Source: UBA1672 sp964015995
GTDB lineage: Bacteria > Pseudomonadota > Alphaproteobacteria > Micavibrionales > Micavibrionaceae
Assembly: GCA_964015995.1 (NCBI GenBank)
Contig: CAXHFH010000002.1
Coordinates: 1 to 52,962 of the forward strand
Reading direction: 5' to 3'
Length of the DNA stretch: 52,962 nt
The notes under the pieces are model-generated. The model did not search any database and was not told the DNA's origin. It was given only the letters and a program-made list of their open reading frames with translations. Of the stretch, positions 43,975-52,920 are shown in pieces. Position numbers and translations under genes: made by a program. Position 1 is the stretch's first letter. Each line of letters begins with the position of its first letter.

Positions 43975-44393
43975 TTTAGGATACCTGCTTTTACTGATTT
44001 TAGTCACTTAAGACGAAATACCCGTATTATCTGTGCTCGAATAAAAGCTGCGCCTAATACGGTAAATCCATTCGCAAAGCACAAATGGAAAGGAATTCCT
44101 TGAGAGTGTCCGCATCCTGAAACTGTCACCGAAAACATTTTATATGGTGATCAATATCTTTGATCAGCTTTGGAAAGGTCGATCCTTTCCTTGACCGTAT
44201 TGCAGAAGCCGATAATGCGATTTTAATCGATACCCGTGAGGATACGATCAAAAGCCTGCAAGAAGAGAAACTTATTATGGATGAAACGATCAAAAATTGC
44301 GGCCGTCCAATAGAGAGCTCCGAAGATAGTTTTAGAACTGCTGCTTTCTCGCAGCCATTCTTACTTTTAGCTGATTTACGGGAGGGGGGTAAT
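43975..44393 (+). pseudogene. decayed serine-recombinase gene (C-terminal fragment)
   Basis: Fragments of a serine site-specific recombinase C-terminus can be read in order but in different frames: TKYPYYLCSNKSCA (zinc-ribbon, then an in-frame stop, then YGKSIRKAQ), FLESVRILKLSPKTFYMVI in another, and FLDRIAEADNAILI, SLQEEKLIMDETI, NCGRPIESSEDSFRTA in a third. At least one stop and two frameshifts are present, so it is dead. The catalytic N-terminal domain is absent. It abuts the 3' end of tRNA-Leu, a common insertion site of mobile elements. Confidence 0.75.
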
Positions 44394-44397
44394 GAAA

Positions 44398-44483
44398 TGG
44401 TGGGCCTGGCCGGACTTGAACCGGCACGTCCATACGGACAACAGATTTTAAGTCTGCAGCGTCTACCATTCCGCCACAGGCCC
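44398..44483 (-). tRNA. tRNA-Leu(TAA)
   Basis: Acceptor stem GGGCCTG/CAGGCCC with discriminator A and encoded CCA. The anticodon loop CTTAAAA gives anticodon TAA (reads UUA/UUG). A long variable arm (GTCCGTATGGAC) and the T-loop GGTTCAAGTCC support class II tRNA-Leu. Frames that cross it on both strands are spurious. Its 3' end faces the recombinase remnant. Confidence 0.97.
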
Positions 44484-44575
44484 AAGGCTAGAAAAAACTT
44501 ATAAGCCAGATAAGGCCGATATGCAATTACGGAAGACAAATTATTTTTATCGTTCATGCATTAATACAGATAAAC

Positions 44576-45187
44576 CTAAGCCGCTATCTTTTGTGTGTAA
44601 AAGCCGAGCATCTGTGAAAGTTGCGGTAAATTGGTTTTGCTAATTGTTTTCGAGCCGATTTTGATAAGGTCATCCAGTACAATGACGGGAACACTCAACA
44701 GCCCCTTTATAACGATAGGGGGCGTGGACATATTATGTTGTTGCCCATCAGGATCCGTGTAGGCACACCCAGCCATATTAGCAACATACTGAAAGTTCAA
44801 ATCCAAGGAGGATGAAGTCGAAAACAAGCATTGCTGAAGGTTGGAACCATCAATTAGGGTTGCGCCAAAAAATGCATCCCTAAAATCGCTGTGGCTTAGG
44901 TCGCTGTAGGATAGGCATGTATTATACAGCCCGCAGTTATAGAATAGGGCGTGGTTAAGGTCAGCTTCGGAAAGGTTGGCACCTGTTAGGTTTGCACCGC
45001 AAAAATTTGCGTGAGGCATGATGCAACCATCGAGGTTAGCATTTGTTAAATTTTGATTTTTAAGGTTTACATGCGACAGCACGACATTTCGATTAACAGC
45101 ATCTTCAAGACAGGTGTTCATCGAGTTGTAGTACCCCTCAAAAATGATTGAGTTATCAGTATCTTTTCTTAGTTGGTAATGCTGCAT
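44576..45187 (-). CDS. pentapeptide-repeat protein
   Basis: ATG 45187 (MQHYQLRKD) follows GAGAGGAT; the frame is open to 45274. The 203-residue product has a block of pentapeptide repeats A(D/N)LxX from about residue 45 to 125 (VNLKNQNLTNANLDG, ANFCGANLTGANLSEADL), a right-handed beta-helix. The C-terminal 60 residues are apolar and not repeated. Such proteins can mimic DNA or mediate contacts; no gyrase-target evidence exists here. The helix is short, about 16 repeats. Confidence 0.85.
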   Translation of the reverse strand: MQHYQLRKDTDNSIIFEGYYNSMNTCLEDAVNRNVVLSHVNLKNQNLTNANLDGCIMPHANFCGANLTGANLSEADLNHALFYNCGLYNTCLSYSDLSHSDFRDAFFGATLIDGSNLQQCLFSTSSSLDLNFQYVANMAGCAYTDPDGQQHNMSTPPIVIKGLLSVPVIVLDDLIKIGSKTISKTNLPQLSQMLGFYTQKIAA

Positions 45188-45453
45188 GCCATAATCCTCT
45201 CTACTGCGTTTTTTATAGAATAGGTGAATATACATAATGATTGTCAAACTTTTTATTATGCAATTATCGGCCACATTTCCTTGTCATAACATATTGATTT
45301 TTTATATCAGGGGGTTATGTTAAAGCCTTACCATGAAAGCTTTTTACTGCTTTGGGATAGGTCGGCTATACGGCTGTATGCAGTTTATCTTATGTAGGAT
45401 CTGATATAGTCTAAACTTAAAGAACAAGAGACATCCGAATAGAGAATTTTGAC

Positions 45454-47313
45454 GTGGTAAAAACGACATCTCCATCGATAGAACATGGTGTGAAAACGAT
45501 TAAAAAGCATGTTGCGCTTTTGTCGAACATTCCGGGTGTCTACAGAATGATATCCGGTGATGATGAAGTGTTATATGTTGGTAAAGCCAAGGCACTTAAA
45601 AACAGGGTCACGTCCTATACGCATTTTGATAAATTGCCGCACCGATTGCAAAGGATGGTGTCACTAACGGCGCGTATGGAGTTTATCACGACACACACAG
45701 AAGCTGAGGCGTTGATCCTCGAGGCGAACTTGATTAAAAAGTTTCAGCCGCGTTTTAATATATTGCTGCGTGATGATAAATCTTTCCCGCATATCGTGAT
45801 TAAGCAAGATCATGACTATCCACAAATTCTAAAACATCGCGGCGCTAAGAAAATAAAAGGAACGTATTTCGGGCCGTTTCCAAGCGCGGGTGATGTAAAC
45901 CGCACCATCGCGGTTTTGCAACGTGTTTTCCTATTGAGGAATTGTACGGACAATGTTTTCGAAAACCGGAGCAGACCATGTTTACAATATCATATTAAAC
46001 GATGTACTGCGCCATGTGTTGGTCTTGTGAGTAAGAGCGAATACGCAGAGCAAGTGCAAGGCGCACAAGATTTTATGGAAGGCAAAAGCCGCGCCGTTCA
46101 GGAGCGTCTCGTGAAGGCGATGGAAGGCGCAAGCGCTCAAGAAGATTATGAGAAAGCTGCAGGCTATCGTGATCGTATTCGCGCACTGACGTCCATACAA
46201 GCAAAGCACGATATCAATGCGGATATTGGTGATGCGGATGTGATGGCAATTACGCGCGAAAAAGGCGTGAGTTGTATTCAGGTTTTCTTTTATCGCGGTG
46301 GGCGGAATCTTGGTAACCGATCATATTTTCCGCGTCATAGTAAAGACGATACTGAGCCCGAGGTATTATCAGCCTTTATTGCACAATTCTATCAGGCAAA
46401 GCCTATACCGACGCAAATCGTCATTAATATGGACGTTGCGGATACAGACCTGTTCGAAGAAGCCTTTTCTGATAAAGCACAGCGCCGTGTGCGTGTTTCT
46501 GTTCCGCAGAGAGGCAAGTTCAAGCGTACCTTAGACTTTGTTGTGCAAAACGCTCAGCAGGCACTAAAACGTCAATTAGCGCTCTCCGCGAGCCGTTTAT
46601 CTTTACGTCAAGGTGTGGCGGACTTATTCGGCTTGGATGACCTGCCAAAACGCATAGAGGTTTATGATAACAGTCATATTTCAGGCACTAATATGGTGGG
46701 GGGTATGATTGTCGAAGGTGAAGAAGGCTTTGTAAAAAATGCTTATCGGAAGTTTAACATCAAGGAAGCGAGTGCATCCGATGATTACGGCATGATGCGC
46801 GAAGTGTTATCGCGCCGTTTCAAGCGTGGCCTTGAAGAAAGTGGCGGAGCAGGAGGCGAGAATTGGCCGGATTTATTGCTGATCGATGGTGGCGCTGGGC
46901 AGTTAAGCGCGTGCCGTGAGGTTCTGGAGGAGCTTGGCGTTATTGACGATGTGACGCTTGTCGCGATTGCAAAAGGTGAAGATCGCAACGCGGGGCGTGA
47001 GAAGTTTTTTATGATTGATAAGCCAATGTTCCAGCTTCCCGTGAATGACCCTGTACTTCATTATTTACAAAGATTGCGCGACGAAGCACATCGATTCGCC
47101 ATTGGTACACATCGCGCAAAAAGGAAGAGGGCGATTGTGCAATCCCCCCTTGATCAGATACCTGGTGTGGGCGCAAAACGTAAAAAGGCATTGCTGCAGC
47201 ATTTTGGGTCTGCAAAGGCCGCGCAAGGTGCTGGGATTGAGGAGTTATCAAAGGTAGATGGCGTTTCCAAGGCACTGGCACAAAAAATATATGACTATTT
47301 TAATGCAGGTTAA
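45454..47313 (+). CDS. uvrC: UvrABC system protein C
   Basis: 619 residues starting at GTG 45454 behind GAGAA. UvrC makes both incisions in excision repair. The GIY-YIG endonuclease is at residues 24-105 (PGVYRMIS, LYVGKAKALKNRV), the UVR domain near 215-245, the RNase H-like 3'-incision domain centres on RIEVYDNSHISGTN and LLLIDGGAGQL, and helix-hairpin-helix motifs end the protein (IPGVGAKRKKALLQHFGS). All key parts are present. Confidence 0.98.
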   Translation: MVKTTSPSIEHGVKTIKKHVALLSNIPGVYRMISGDDEVLYVGKAKALKNRVTSYTHFDKLPHRLQRMVSLTARMEFITTHTEAEALILEANLIKKFQPRFNILLRDDKSFPHIVIKQDHDYPQILKHRGAKKIKGTYFGPFPSAGDVNRTIAVLQRVFLLRNCTDNVFENRSRPCLQYHIKRCTAPCVGLVSKSEYAEQVQGAQDFMEGKSRAVQERLVKAMEGASAQEDYEKAAGYRDRIRALTSIQAKHDINADIGDADVMAITREKGVSCIQVFFYRGGRNLGNRSYFPRHSKDDTEPEVLSAFIAQFYQAKPIPTQIVINMDVADTDLFEEAFSDKAQRRVRVSVPQRGKFKRTLDFVVQNAQQALKRQLALSASRLSLRQGVADLFGLDDLPKRIEVYDNSHISGTNMVGGMIVEGEEGFVKNAYRKFNIKEASASDDYGMMREVLSRRFKRGLEESGGAGGENWPDLLLIDGGAGQLSACREVLEELGVIDDVTLVAIAKGEDRNAGREKFFMIDKPMFQLPVNDPVLHYLQRLRDEAHRFAIGTHRAKRKRAIVQSPLDQIPGVGAKRKKALLQHFGSAKAAQGAGIEELSKVDGVSKALAQKIYDYFNAG

Positions 47314-47560
47314 GTCTACATTCGAAGCCATTGAGCATGCTGCATAAAAACCACTTTGCATAAAATGAGAACAAAAAATTAAAATCGTGCCAAATCAAAA
47401 TGATGCGTTTTTGTCTGGGGAAAACTCCGAATCATACCTTGCGAGTTAAAAGTGACCATGTTAGATTTTTTGTAATTCAAAGACAGGTCATTACTAAATC
47501 AACGCATGCGTTTTCGTGCGTGTTGCGTTCCAATATATTCTTACGGAAAGGTGTATAAAA

Positions 47561-48421
47561 ATGTTTCATCGAGTGAAGTCAGAGGTTCGGGATTCTGAGC
47601 AAAAAAATCAAGGTCAATCAGAAAAGGCATTTCGTAGAGGGAGTGACGAAGAACGTCAAACTCCACCACGTGATGCACGCGAAAAGGCAGAAAAAGAAGA
47701 TAAGCCAGAGCGTAAATACGGTTACAGCAGTCAGTCAAAAACACAGGAAGAAAAGACAATCATGAGAACTAAAGAAGAAGAAAATGTGCAAGGCAAGTAC
47801 GCCAGAGAAACGAGTGATCGTGAATCTGAAGGTGGTCGTTCATCAAGTTACACACCATCTGTTTCTCGCTCTGGTTATGGTGGTTCATCATCATACGGTG
47901 CATCATCCTACACACCACCACAAGCACCGGAAACCACAGTCTACTCTGCGAGTGATCGCACATTGACAATTGGTCGCGGGATTAACCTTTCAGGTGAAAT
48001 CGATGCATGTGACCATCTTCTTGTTGAAGGTACAGTGGAAGCAGCTTTGAAAGGCTCTAAAGTTCTTGATATCGCGGAAAGCGGTACATTTTACGGTACA
48101 GTTGAAATCGAAGAAGCCACAATCGCCGGTCGTTTCGAAGGTGACATCACAGTGAACGGTCGTTTGACATTGAAGTCTTCCGGCGTAATCACCGGTTCTA
48201 TCGCATACCGCGAGCTTGAAGTTGAAGCAGGCGCAATGCTTGATGGTCGTATGACACCATTGAAGGGCACTGTTGATCCGAAAGCAGTTGATAAGTACCG
48301 CGCAGGTACAGAAGCATCTGCCATGGCCAAAACGAAAGATGCACCATCTTCGAAGAAAGACAGAAGCGAAGCTGCAAACGCTGAATCTGGTTTGTTCTCT
48401 AAGGCGCATGCGGGTTACTAA
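47561..48421 (+). CDS. bactofilin-family cytoskeletal protein
   Basis: ATG 47561 follows AAAGG; the frame is open to 47516. Residues 1-125 are disordered and rich in Ser, Glu, Lys and Tyr. The bactofilin beta-helix (about 130-235) shows the repeating pattern GRGINLSGEIDACDHLLVEG, GTFYGTVEIEEATIAGRFEG, DITVNGRLTLKSSGVITGSI. It should polymerise without nucleotide and shape the cell or position wall enzymes. The disordered N-terminus is unusually long compared with most bactofilins. Confidence 0.92.
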   Translation: MFHRVKSEVRDSEQKNQGQSEKAFRRGSDEERQTPPRDAREKAEKEDKPERKYGYSSQSKTQEEKTIMRTKEEENVQGKYARETSDRESEGGRSSSYTPSVSRSGYGGSSSYGASSYTPPQAPETTVYSASDRTLTIGRGINLSGEIDACDHLLVEGTVEAALKGSKVLDIAESGTFYGTVEIEEATIAGRFEGDITVNGRLTLKSSGVITGSIAYRELEVEAGAMLDGRMTPLKGTVDPKAVDKYRAGTEASAMAKTKDAPSSKKDRSEAANAESGLFSKAHAGY

Positions 48422-48429
48422 TGAATAAT

Positions 48430-48463
48430 ATGTAGGCGTTTTGTGTAAATGCCTACATTTCAT
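48430..48463 (+). terminator. terminator-like hairpin
   Basis: Perfect 8-base stem ATGTAGGC/GCCTACAT with TTTCATTTT after it, directly behind the bactofilin stop. Confidence 0.65.
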
Positions 48464-48500
48464 TTTCGTAAGAATGACCAAATACGATGAATAATTTTTA

Positions 48501-48533
48501 AGCCGGACGCTGATTATAGTGTCCGGTTTTTTT
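48501..48533 (+). terminator. rho-independent terminator
   Basis: Stem CCGGACGC/GTGTCCGG (one mismatch) followed by seven T. It ends 4 bases before the convergent nth stop and serves the bactofilin gene. Confidence 0.85.
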
Positions 48534-48537
48534 GTGG

Positions 48538-49188
48538 CTAAACCGTTTTGTCTTTATACCCGCATAAGTCATACACCGCACAGCTTTCACAATCCGGTTT
48601 GCGTGCCTTACACGTATAGCGACCAAGTAATATCAACCAATGATGGGCGTGCATGGCAAAATCGTCCGGGACGACCTTAAGTAACTTTTGTTCAACGGCA
48701 TCCGGATTTTTCCCCGGTGCCATACCTGTGCGATTTGAAACACGAAAAATATGTGTATCCACGGCCATGGTTGGTTGATGAAAGACAATGTTCAAGACAA
48801 CATTGGCCGTTTTCCTACCAACACCGGGTAATGTCATGAGGGCTTCACGGGTGTTGGGTACTTCGCCATTATGATCGTTTACTAAAATTTCGGCCATCGC
48901 GATCACGTTTTTCGCCTTATTATTATATAGCCCGATGGTTTTAATATGATCTTTCAGTCGATCAATTCCAAGATCCAACATTTTTTGCGGTGTATCGACA
49001 ATTTTGAACAGCTCTTTTGTGGCCTTATTAACGCCAATATCTGTGGCTTGCGCGGAGAGTGTCACTGCAACTAACAATGTATAGGCATTGGTATATTCCA
49101 GATCACTTTTCGGTTCCGGATCTTCTGCGTGTAATCGTTTGAAAAATTCGTAGATATCATCTTTTTTCATAGGCATAGTAAAAGACAT
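48538..49188 (-). CDS. nth: endonuclease III
   Basis: About 216 residues from ATG 49188; GTG 49197 and ATG 49170 are alternatives. Nth removes oxidised pyrimidines and nicks the abasic site. The helix-hairpin-helix LPGVGRKTANVVLN carries the catalytic Lys, and VDTHIFRVSNR the Asp. The 4Fe-4S site C-x6-C-x2-C-x5-C lies at the end (CKARKPDCESCAVYDLC). With uvrB, uvrC, ogt and radC it adds to a repair-rich window. Confidence 0.97.
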   Translation of the reverse strand: MSFTMPMKKDDIYEFFKRLHAEDPEPKSDLEYTNAYTLLVAVTLSAQATDIGVNKATKELFKIVDTPQKMLDLGIDRLKDHIKTIGLYNNKAKNVIAMAEILVNDHNGEVPNTREALMTLPGVGRKTANVVLNIVFHQPTMAVDTHIFRVSNRTGMAPGKNPDAVEQKLLKVVPDDFAMHAHHWLILLGRYTCKARKPDCESCAVYDLCGYKDKTV

Positions 49189-49219
49189 ATCAAACACAAG
49201 ACCTTCAGGGAAGGCTGCA

Positions 49220-49729
49220 ATGATGGAAAAGATAGTTTACGGCTTTTACGATTCTGAATTCGGAAGAATGGTGATTGCCCAAACCGATCAGGGCATTTGT
49301 TGGTTAGGCTTTATGGTTGAAGGCCACAAAAAAGATGGGTTAGAGGAATTACAAAAGAGTTTTTCTAAGGCGCAATTGATGCGCAGTGATTCTGTGGCGA
49401 AAAGTATCGGTGAAATGGCTCTGAATGCATGGCGCGCCGATATGATAAGCGGTGTTACGTTGGATCTGCGCGGGACGGAATTTCAAAAAAAGGTATGGAA
49501 TGCATTGCTTGAGGTTGAAAAAGGGACGACCAAATCGTACGGCGATATCGCGCATGCTATCGGAAGTGCAAAAGCACATAGAGCCGTAGGTACAGCCGTA
49601 GGGCAAAACCCTGTTTCATTGATCGTACCGTGTCACCGCGTGATCCAAAAAAGCGGAGCGATTGGGAATTATATGTGGGGAACCGAGATTAAACGTAAAA
49701 TCCTCAAAGAAGAGGGCGTAGATTTATAG
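49220..49729 (+). CDS. ogt: methylated-DNA--protein-cysteine methyltransferase
   Basis: 169 residues. The suicide alkyl-acceptor motif is VPCHRV with Cys138; YGDIAHAIG and RAVGTAVGQNP are family motifs. It removes O6-alkyl groups from guanine. It is divergent from nth (about 30 bases apart), so the two may share a control region, and its end overlaps the convergent dapB end by six bases. ATG 49220 and 49223 are equivalent. Confidence 0.95.
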   Translation: MMEKIVYGFYDSEFGRMVIAQTDQGICWLGFMVEGHKKDGLEELQKSFSKAQLMRSDSVAKSIGEMALNAWRADMISGVTLDLRGTEFQKKVWNALLEVEKGTTKSYGDIAHAIGSAKAHRAVGTAVGQNPVSLIVPCHRVIQKSGAIGNYMWGTEIKRKILKEEGVDL

Positions 49730-50503
49730 CTTGAGGACATCGCGCATAGAATACAAGCCCGGTTCTTTTCCTTCTATCCAAGATGCGGCATGAAGAGCGC
49801 CTTTTGCAAACAGACTTCTGTTTGTGGCCTTGTGTGTTAGCTCTAATCGTTCGCCTTCACCATAAAAGAATACTGTATGTTCTCCGACGACATCACCGCC
49901 GCGTGCCACAGAAAAGCCGATTTTGCCTTTTTCACGTGCGCCGATTTGTCCGTGACGTTCATATTCTGCCAAGTTTTCAAGGCTGTTCCCGCGACCGGTC
50001 GCCGCCGACTTTCCAAGTGCAAGCGCCGTTCCCGAAGGGGCATCAACTTTATATTTATGATGCGATTCGAAAATTTCGATATCCCATTCAGATTCCAAAC
50101 GTGCGGCCGCTTGTTCAACAAGTGCAAGCAACATATTAACACCGATGCTCATATTGGCGGCATAAACAATCGGAGTGTGCGCAGAAGCATCTTTTAGGTT
50201 TTCTTCGTCATCTTTAGTTAGGCCAGTTGTGCCTACGATCAATGCTGTTTTATGTTCTACAGCTAGTTTTGCATGTGCGTTTGTGCCTTCGGGCAATGTA
50301 AAATCAATAATGACGTCAGAGTTTTTGAAAAGTTCATCTTTATCATTGGTAACGGAAAAACCATTCTCTACCTCAGTGCCTTCACGGGCGTATCCGCCAG
50401 CAAGCACAAGACCACGCGCATCCCAATCACCTGAGGTTAACTCATCAATCAGTATCTTTCCGACACGACCATTACAGCCCATTATCCCTACATTCATACT
50501 CAT
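49724..50503 (-). CDS. dapB: 4-hydroxy-tetrahydrodipicolinate reductase
   Basis: About 259 residues from ATG 50503 (ATG 50497 is possible; the frame is open to 50533). DapB makes tetrahydrodipicolinate for lysine and meso-DAP. The NAD(P)H loop is NVGIMGCNGRVGK, and the catalytic/substrate motif is SHHKYKVDAPSGTA with the Lys and His pair. It starts 31 bases after the dnaJ stop and is likely co-transcribed with the chaperone genes. Confidence 0.96.
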   Translation of the reverse strand: MSMNVGIMGCNGRVGKILIDELTSGDWDARGLVLAGGYAREGTEVENGFSVTNDKDELFKNSDVIIDFTLPEGTNAHAKLAVEHKTALIVGTTGLTKDDEENLKDASAHTPIVYAANMSIGVNMLLALVEQAAARLESEWDIEIFESHHKYKVDAPSGTALALGKSAATGRGNSLENLAEYERHGQIGAREKGKIGFSVARGGDVVGEHTVFFYGEGERLELTHKATNRSLFAKGALHAASWIEGKEPGLYSMRDVLKL

Positions 50504-50533
50504 ATCTTTCTTTGGTTTTGCTTTTTGTCGCAA

Positions 50534-51691
50534 TTATTCGCTCAGATCATCCCAAAATTCGCGGATTTTTTGGAAAAACCCACTTGATTCAGGAGAGTTC
50601 TTGCTTGCGGAAGATCCGTTATCCATGGATTTATCAAGATCACGGAGCAGGTTTTGCTGTTTCTTATCGAGATTAACAGGGGTCTCAACAAAGATTTCTA
50701 TATACATATCGCCGCGGGAATCAGAGCGTATTTTATTAACGCCTTTACCACGCAGACGGAATTGTTGACCTGTCTGTGTTCCTGCCGGAACTTTTACACT
50801 GGCACGTGTGCCTTCGATGGTGGGTACCTCAATCTCACCGCCTAATGCGGCGCGTGTGACGGTAATGGGGACACGGCAATATAAATTGGCACCATCGCGT
50901 TGGAATAATTTGTGCGGCTTTACGTTGATCATGACATAAAGGTCACCTTTAGGGCCACTGCGAACGCCAGCTTCACCTTCACCCGTCAGCCTTATACGGC
51001 GTCCGGTTTCAACACCAGGGGGGATTTTAACTTTCAAGGTTTTACTTTTCTGAGTACGACCAGCACCACCACAAGCCTTACATGGGTTTTGGATAATGTT
51101 GCCTTCGCCGTTACAGTTCGGGCATGTGCGCTCAATCGTGAAGAATCCTTGTTGTTGGCGTACGCGGCCTGCGCCATCGCATGTCGCACAAACGCTAGAG
51201 GCGTTACCATCCTCTGACCCTGAACCACTACATTTTTCACATGTGTCGTTCACCGGAATTTTTATTTTTGATTCTTTACCTTTATGCGCCTCTTCTAACG
51301 ACATCTCCAAGGTGTATTGCAAATCAGAACCGCGCATCGCTCCGCCGCCGCCTCTGCGGGGGCCGTTGCCACCCATGAAGTCACCGAACATATCTTCGAA
51401 GATGTCAGAAAATGCACCGCCGCCAAATCCGCCTGCTGCGCCACCGGGGCCAGCGCCCATGCTGCCGTCAAAAGCACTATTACCGTATCGGTCATAGGCA
51501 GCACGTTTTTGTTCGTCTTTTAAAATATCGTATGCTTCGCTGATTTCTTTAAATTTTTCTTCAGCTTCGGGATTGTCTTTATTTTGATCGGGGTGATATT
51601 TCATCGCCAATTTACGATAAGATTTTTTAATATCCGCCGCGTCGGCATCATTGTTCACGCCGAGAATTTCATAAAAGTTTTTTCCTGCCAT
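50534..51691 (-). CDS. dnaJ: chaperone DnaJ
   Basis: 385 residues with the full DnaJ plan. The J domain (1-70) has HPD in KYHPDQN, followed by a Gly/Phe-rich linker (about 75-120), four zinc-finger repeats (CEKCSGSG, CATCDGAG, CPNCNGEG, CKACGGAG) and the substrate-binding C-terminal part. It activates DnaK, encoded upstream on the same strand. A small J-domain gene lies between them, 12 bases before dnaJ. Confidence 0.98.
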   Translation of the reverse strand: MAGKNFYEILGVNNDADAADIKKSYRKLAMKYHPDQNKDNPEAEEKFKEISEAYDILKDEQKRAAYDRYGNSAFDGSMGAGPGGAAGGFGGGAFSDIFEDMFGDFMGGNGPRRGGGGAMRGSDLQYTLEMSLEEAHKGKESKIKIPVNDTCEKCSGSGSEDGNASSVCATCDGAGRVRQQQGFFTIERTCPNCNGEGNIIQNPCKACGGAGRTQKSKTLKVKIPPGVETGRRIRLTGEGEAGVRSGPKGDLYVMINVKPHKLFQRDGANLYCRVPITVTRAALGGEIEVPTIEGTRASVKVPAGTQTGQQFRLRGKGVNKIRSDSRGDMYIEIFVETPVNLDKKQQNLLRDLDKSMDNGSSASKNSPESSGFFQKIREFWDDLSE

Positions 51692-51703
51692 GTCTATCTC
51701 TCT

Positions 51704-51946
51704 TTAAAATCCCCTTGAGGATTGCTGTGCAGATGGTATTCGGATGGTCTCGTTTTTAAGTGCCTCATAGGCATCTTTTATTCTTTTAAAACGATCAGAG
51801 GCAACATGTGTGTTTTGCGGGTTGTGATCAGGGTGGTAAATGCGTGCCATTGTAATATAGGCATCGCGTATCTGCTGATCTGAAGCATCCTGAGGTATCT
51901 TCAGAATGTCGTAATGGTTCATGTCCTTCTGATTTAGCTTAGCCAT
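51704..51946 (-). CDS. J-domain-only protein between dnaK and dnaJ
   Basis: 80 residues consisting almost only of a J domain: YDILKIPQDASDQQIRDAY, HPD in IYHPDHNPQ, and RFKRIKDAYEALKN. No Gly/Phe, zinc-finger or membrane part. It should stimulate a DnaK ATPase without its own substrate domain. The start context is weak (ATG 51946; ATG 51922 possible). The usual dnaK-dnaJ order has no gene here, so it is an extra co-chaperone. Confidence 0.85.
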   Translation of the reverse strand: MAKLNQKDMNHYDILKIPQDASDQQIRDAYITMARIYHPDHNPQNTHVASDRFKRIKDAYEALKNETIRIPSAQQSSRGF

Positions 51947-51975
51947 CTGTTACCAATATGTGTTTTAAATTGGAA

Positions 51976-52001
51976 GATACCGATTATTTTTAATCGGTAT
52001 C
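51976..52001. terminator. perfect hairpin between dnaK and the J-domain gene
   Basis: 11-base perfect stem GATACCGATTA/TAATCGGTATC around TTTT. In the transcribed (-) direction no T-run follows, so partial attenuation or an RNA-processing/stability element that sets dnaK above dnaJ levels is more likely than full termination. Confidence 0.55.
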
Positions 52002-52022
52002 CCCACATTTATTATTTAAAGC

Positions 52023-52920
52023 TTAAGCCGATTTCTGGTCGTCTTCGGACTCTTCTTCGATTTCAAGGTCTGTGAAGTCGGCATCAATGGCTTCGTCATC
52101 ATCGTCAGATGATCCGTCAACATCGGTAACTTCAACATCTTCGGCGCCAGATTCGTTATCGGCTTCGGCAGCGGCTTCTTCTTGTGCTTTTCGATATGCA
52201 ATTTCACCAAGTTTCATGCTCGCCTGTGACAATGCTTCTGCTTTGGCTTTGATGTCTCCACCATTTTCACCTTCAAGTGCAGTTTTAAGGTCAGCCATAG
52301 CCGCCTCAACTGTTGCTTTGTCTTCGGCCGGAATATCATCGCCAAGTTCTTCTAAAGATGTTTCAACTGAGTGCATAACAGATTCAGCCTGGTTTCGGGC
52401 TTCAACAGTTTCGCGTCTTTCTTTGTCTGTTTCGGCGTTAGATTCGGCATCTTTCACCATTTGATCGATATCATCATCCGATAAACCGCCAGACGCTTGA
52501 ATACGAATTTGTTGTTCTTTATTCGTGGCCTTATCTTTGGCAGACACATTAACAATACCATTCGCATCAATATCAAACGTAACTTCAACTTGCGGGATAC
52601 CGCGTGGAGCAGGGGGAATACCAACCAAATCAAATTGCCCGAGCAATTTGTTATCCGCGGCCATTTCACGTTCACCTTGGAAAACGCGAATAGTCACAGC
52701 ATTTTGATTATCTTCTGCCGTTGAGAATACTTGTGATTTCTTTGTCGGAATTGTCGTATTGCGCTCAATCAGGCGTGTGAATACGCCGCCCAGTGTTTCA
52801 ATACCAAGCGAGAGAGGCGTAACATCCAAAAGAAGAACGTCTTTAACGTCACCTTGTAAAACACCACCTTGGATCGCCGCACCGTCAGCAACAACCTCGT
52901 CCGGGTTAACACCTTTATGA
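52023..52920 (-). CDS. dnaK: chaperone DnaK, C-terminal part only (contig-end truncation)
   Basis: 298 genuine residues remain, beginning at HKGVNPDEVVADGAA in the end of the ATPase domain. The linker DVLLLDVTPLSLGIE, the substrate domain (GGVFTRLIERNTTIPTKKSQ) and the acidic lid end follow. The frame seems to start with MCIRDS, but that peptide is translated sequencing adapter. The N-terminal half, including the phosphate-binding loops, is beyond the contig end. The C-terminal tail is long, acidic and ends DDQKSA. Confidence 0.97.

Noticed and set aside
44126..44557. Open frames crossing tRNA-Leu on both strands
   Set aside because: They translate the tRNA itself and the recombinase remnant; typical spurious calls.
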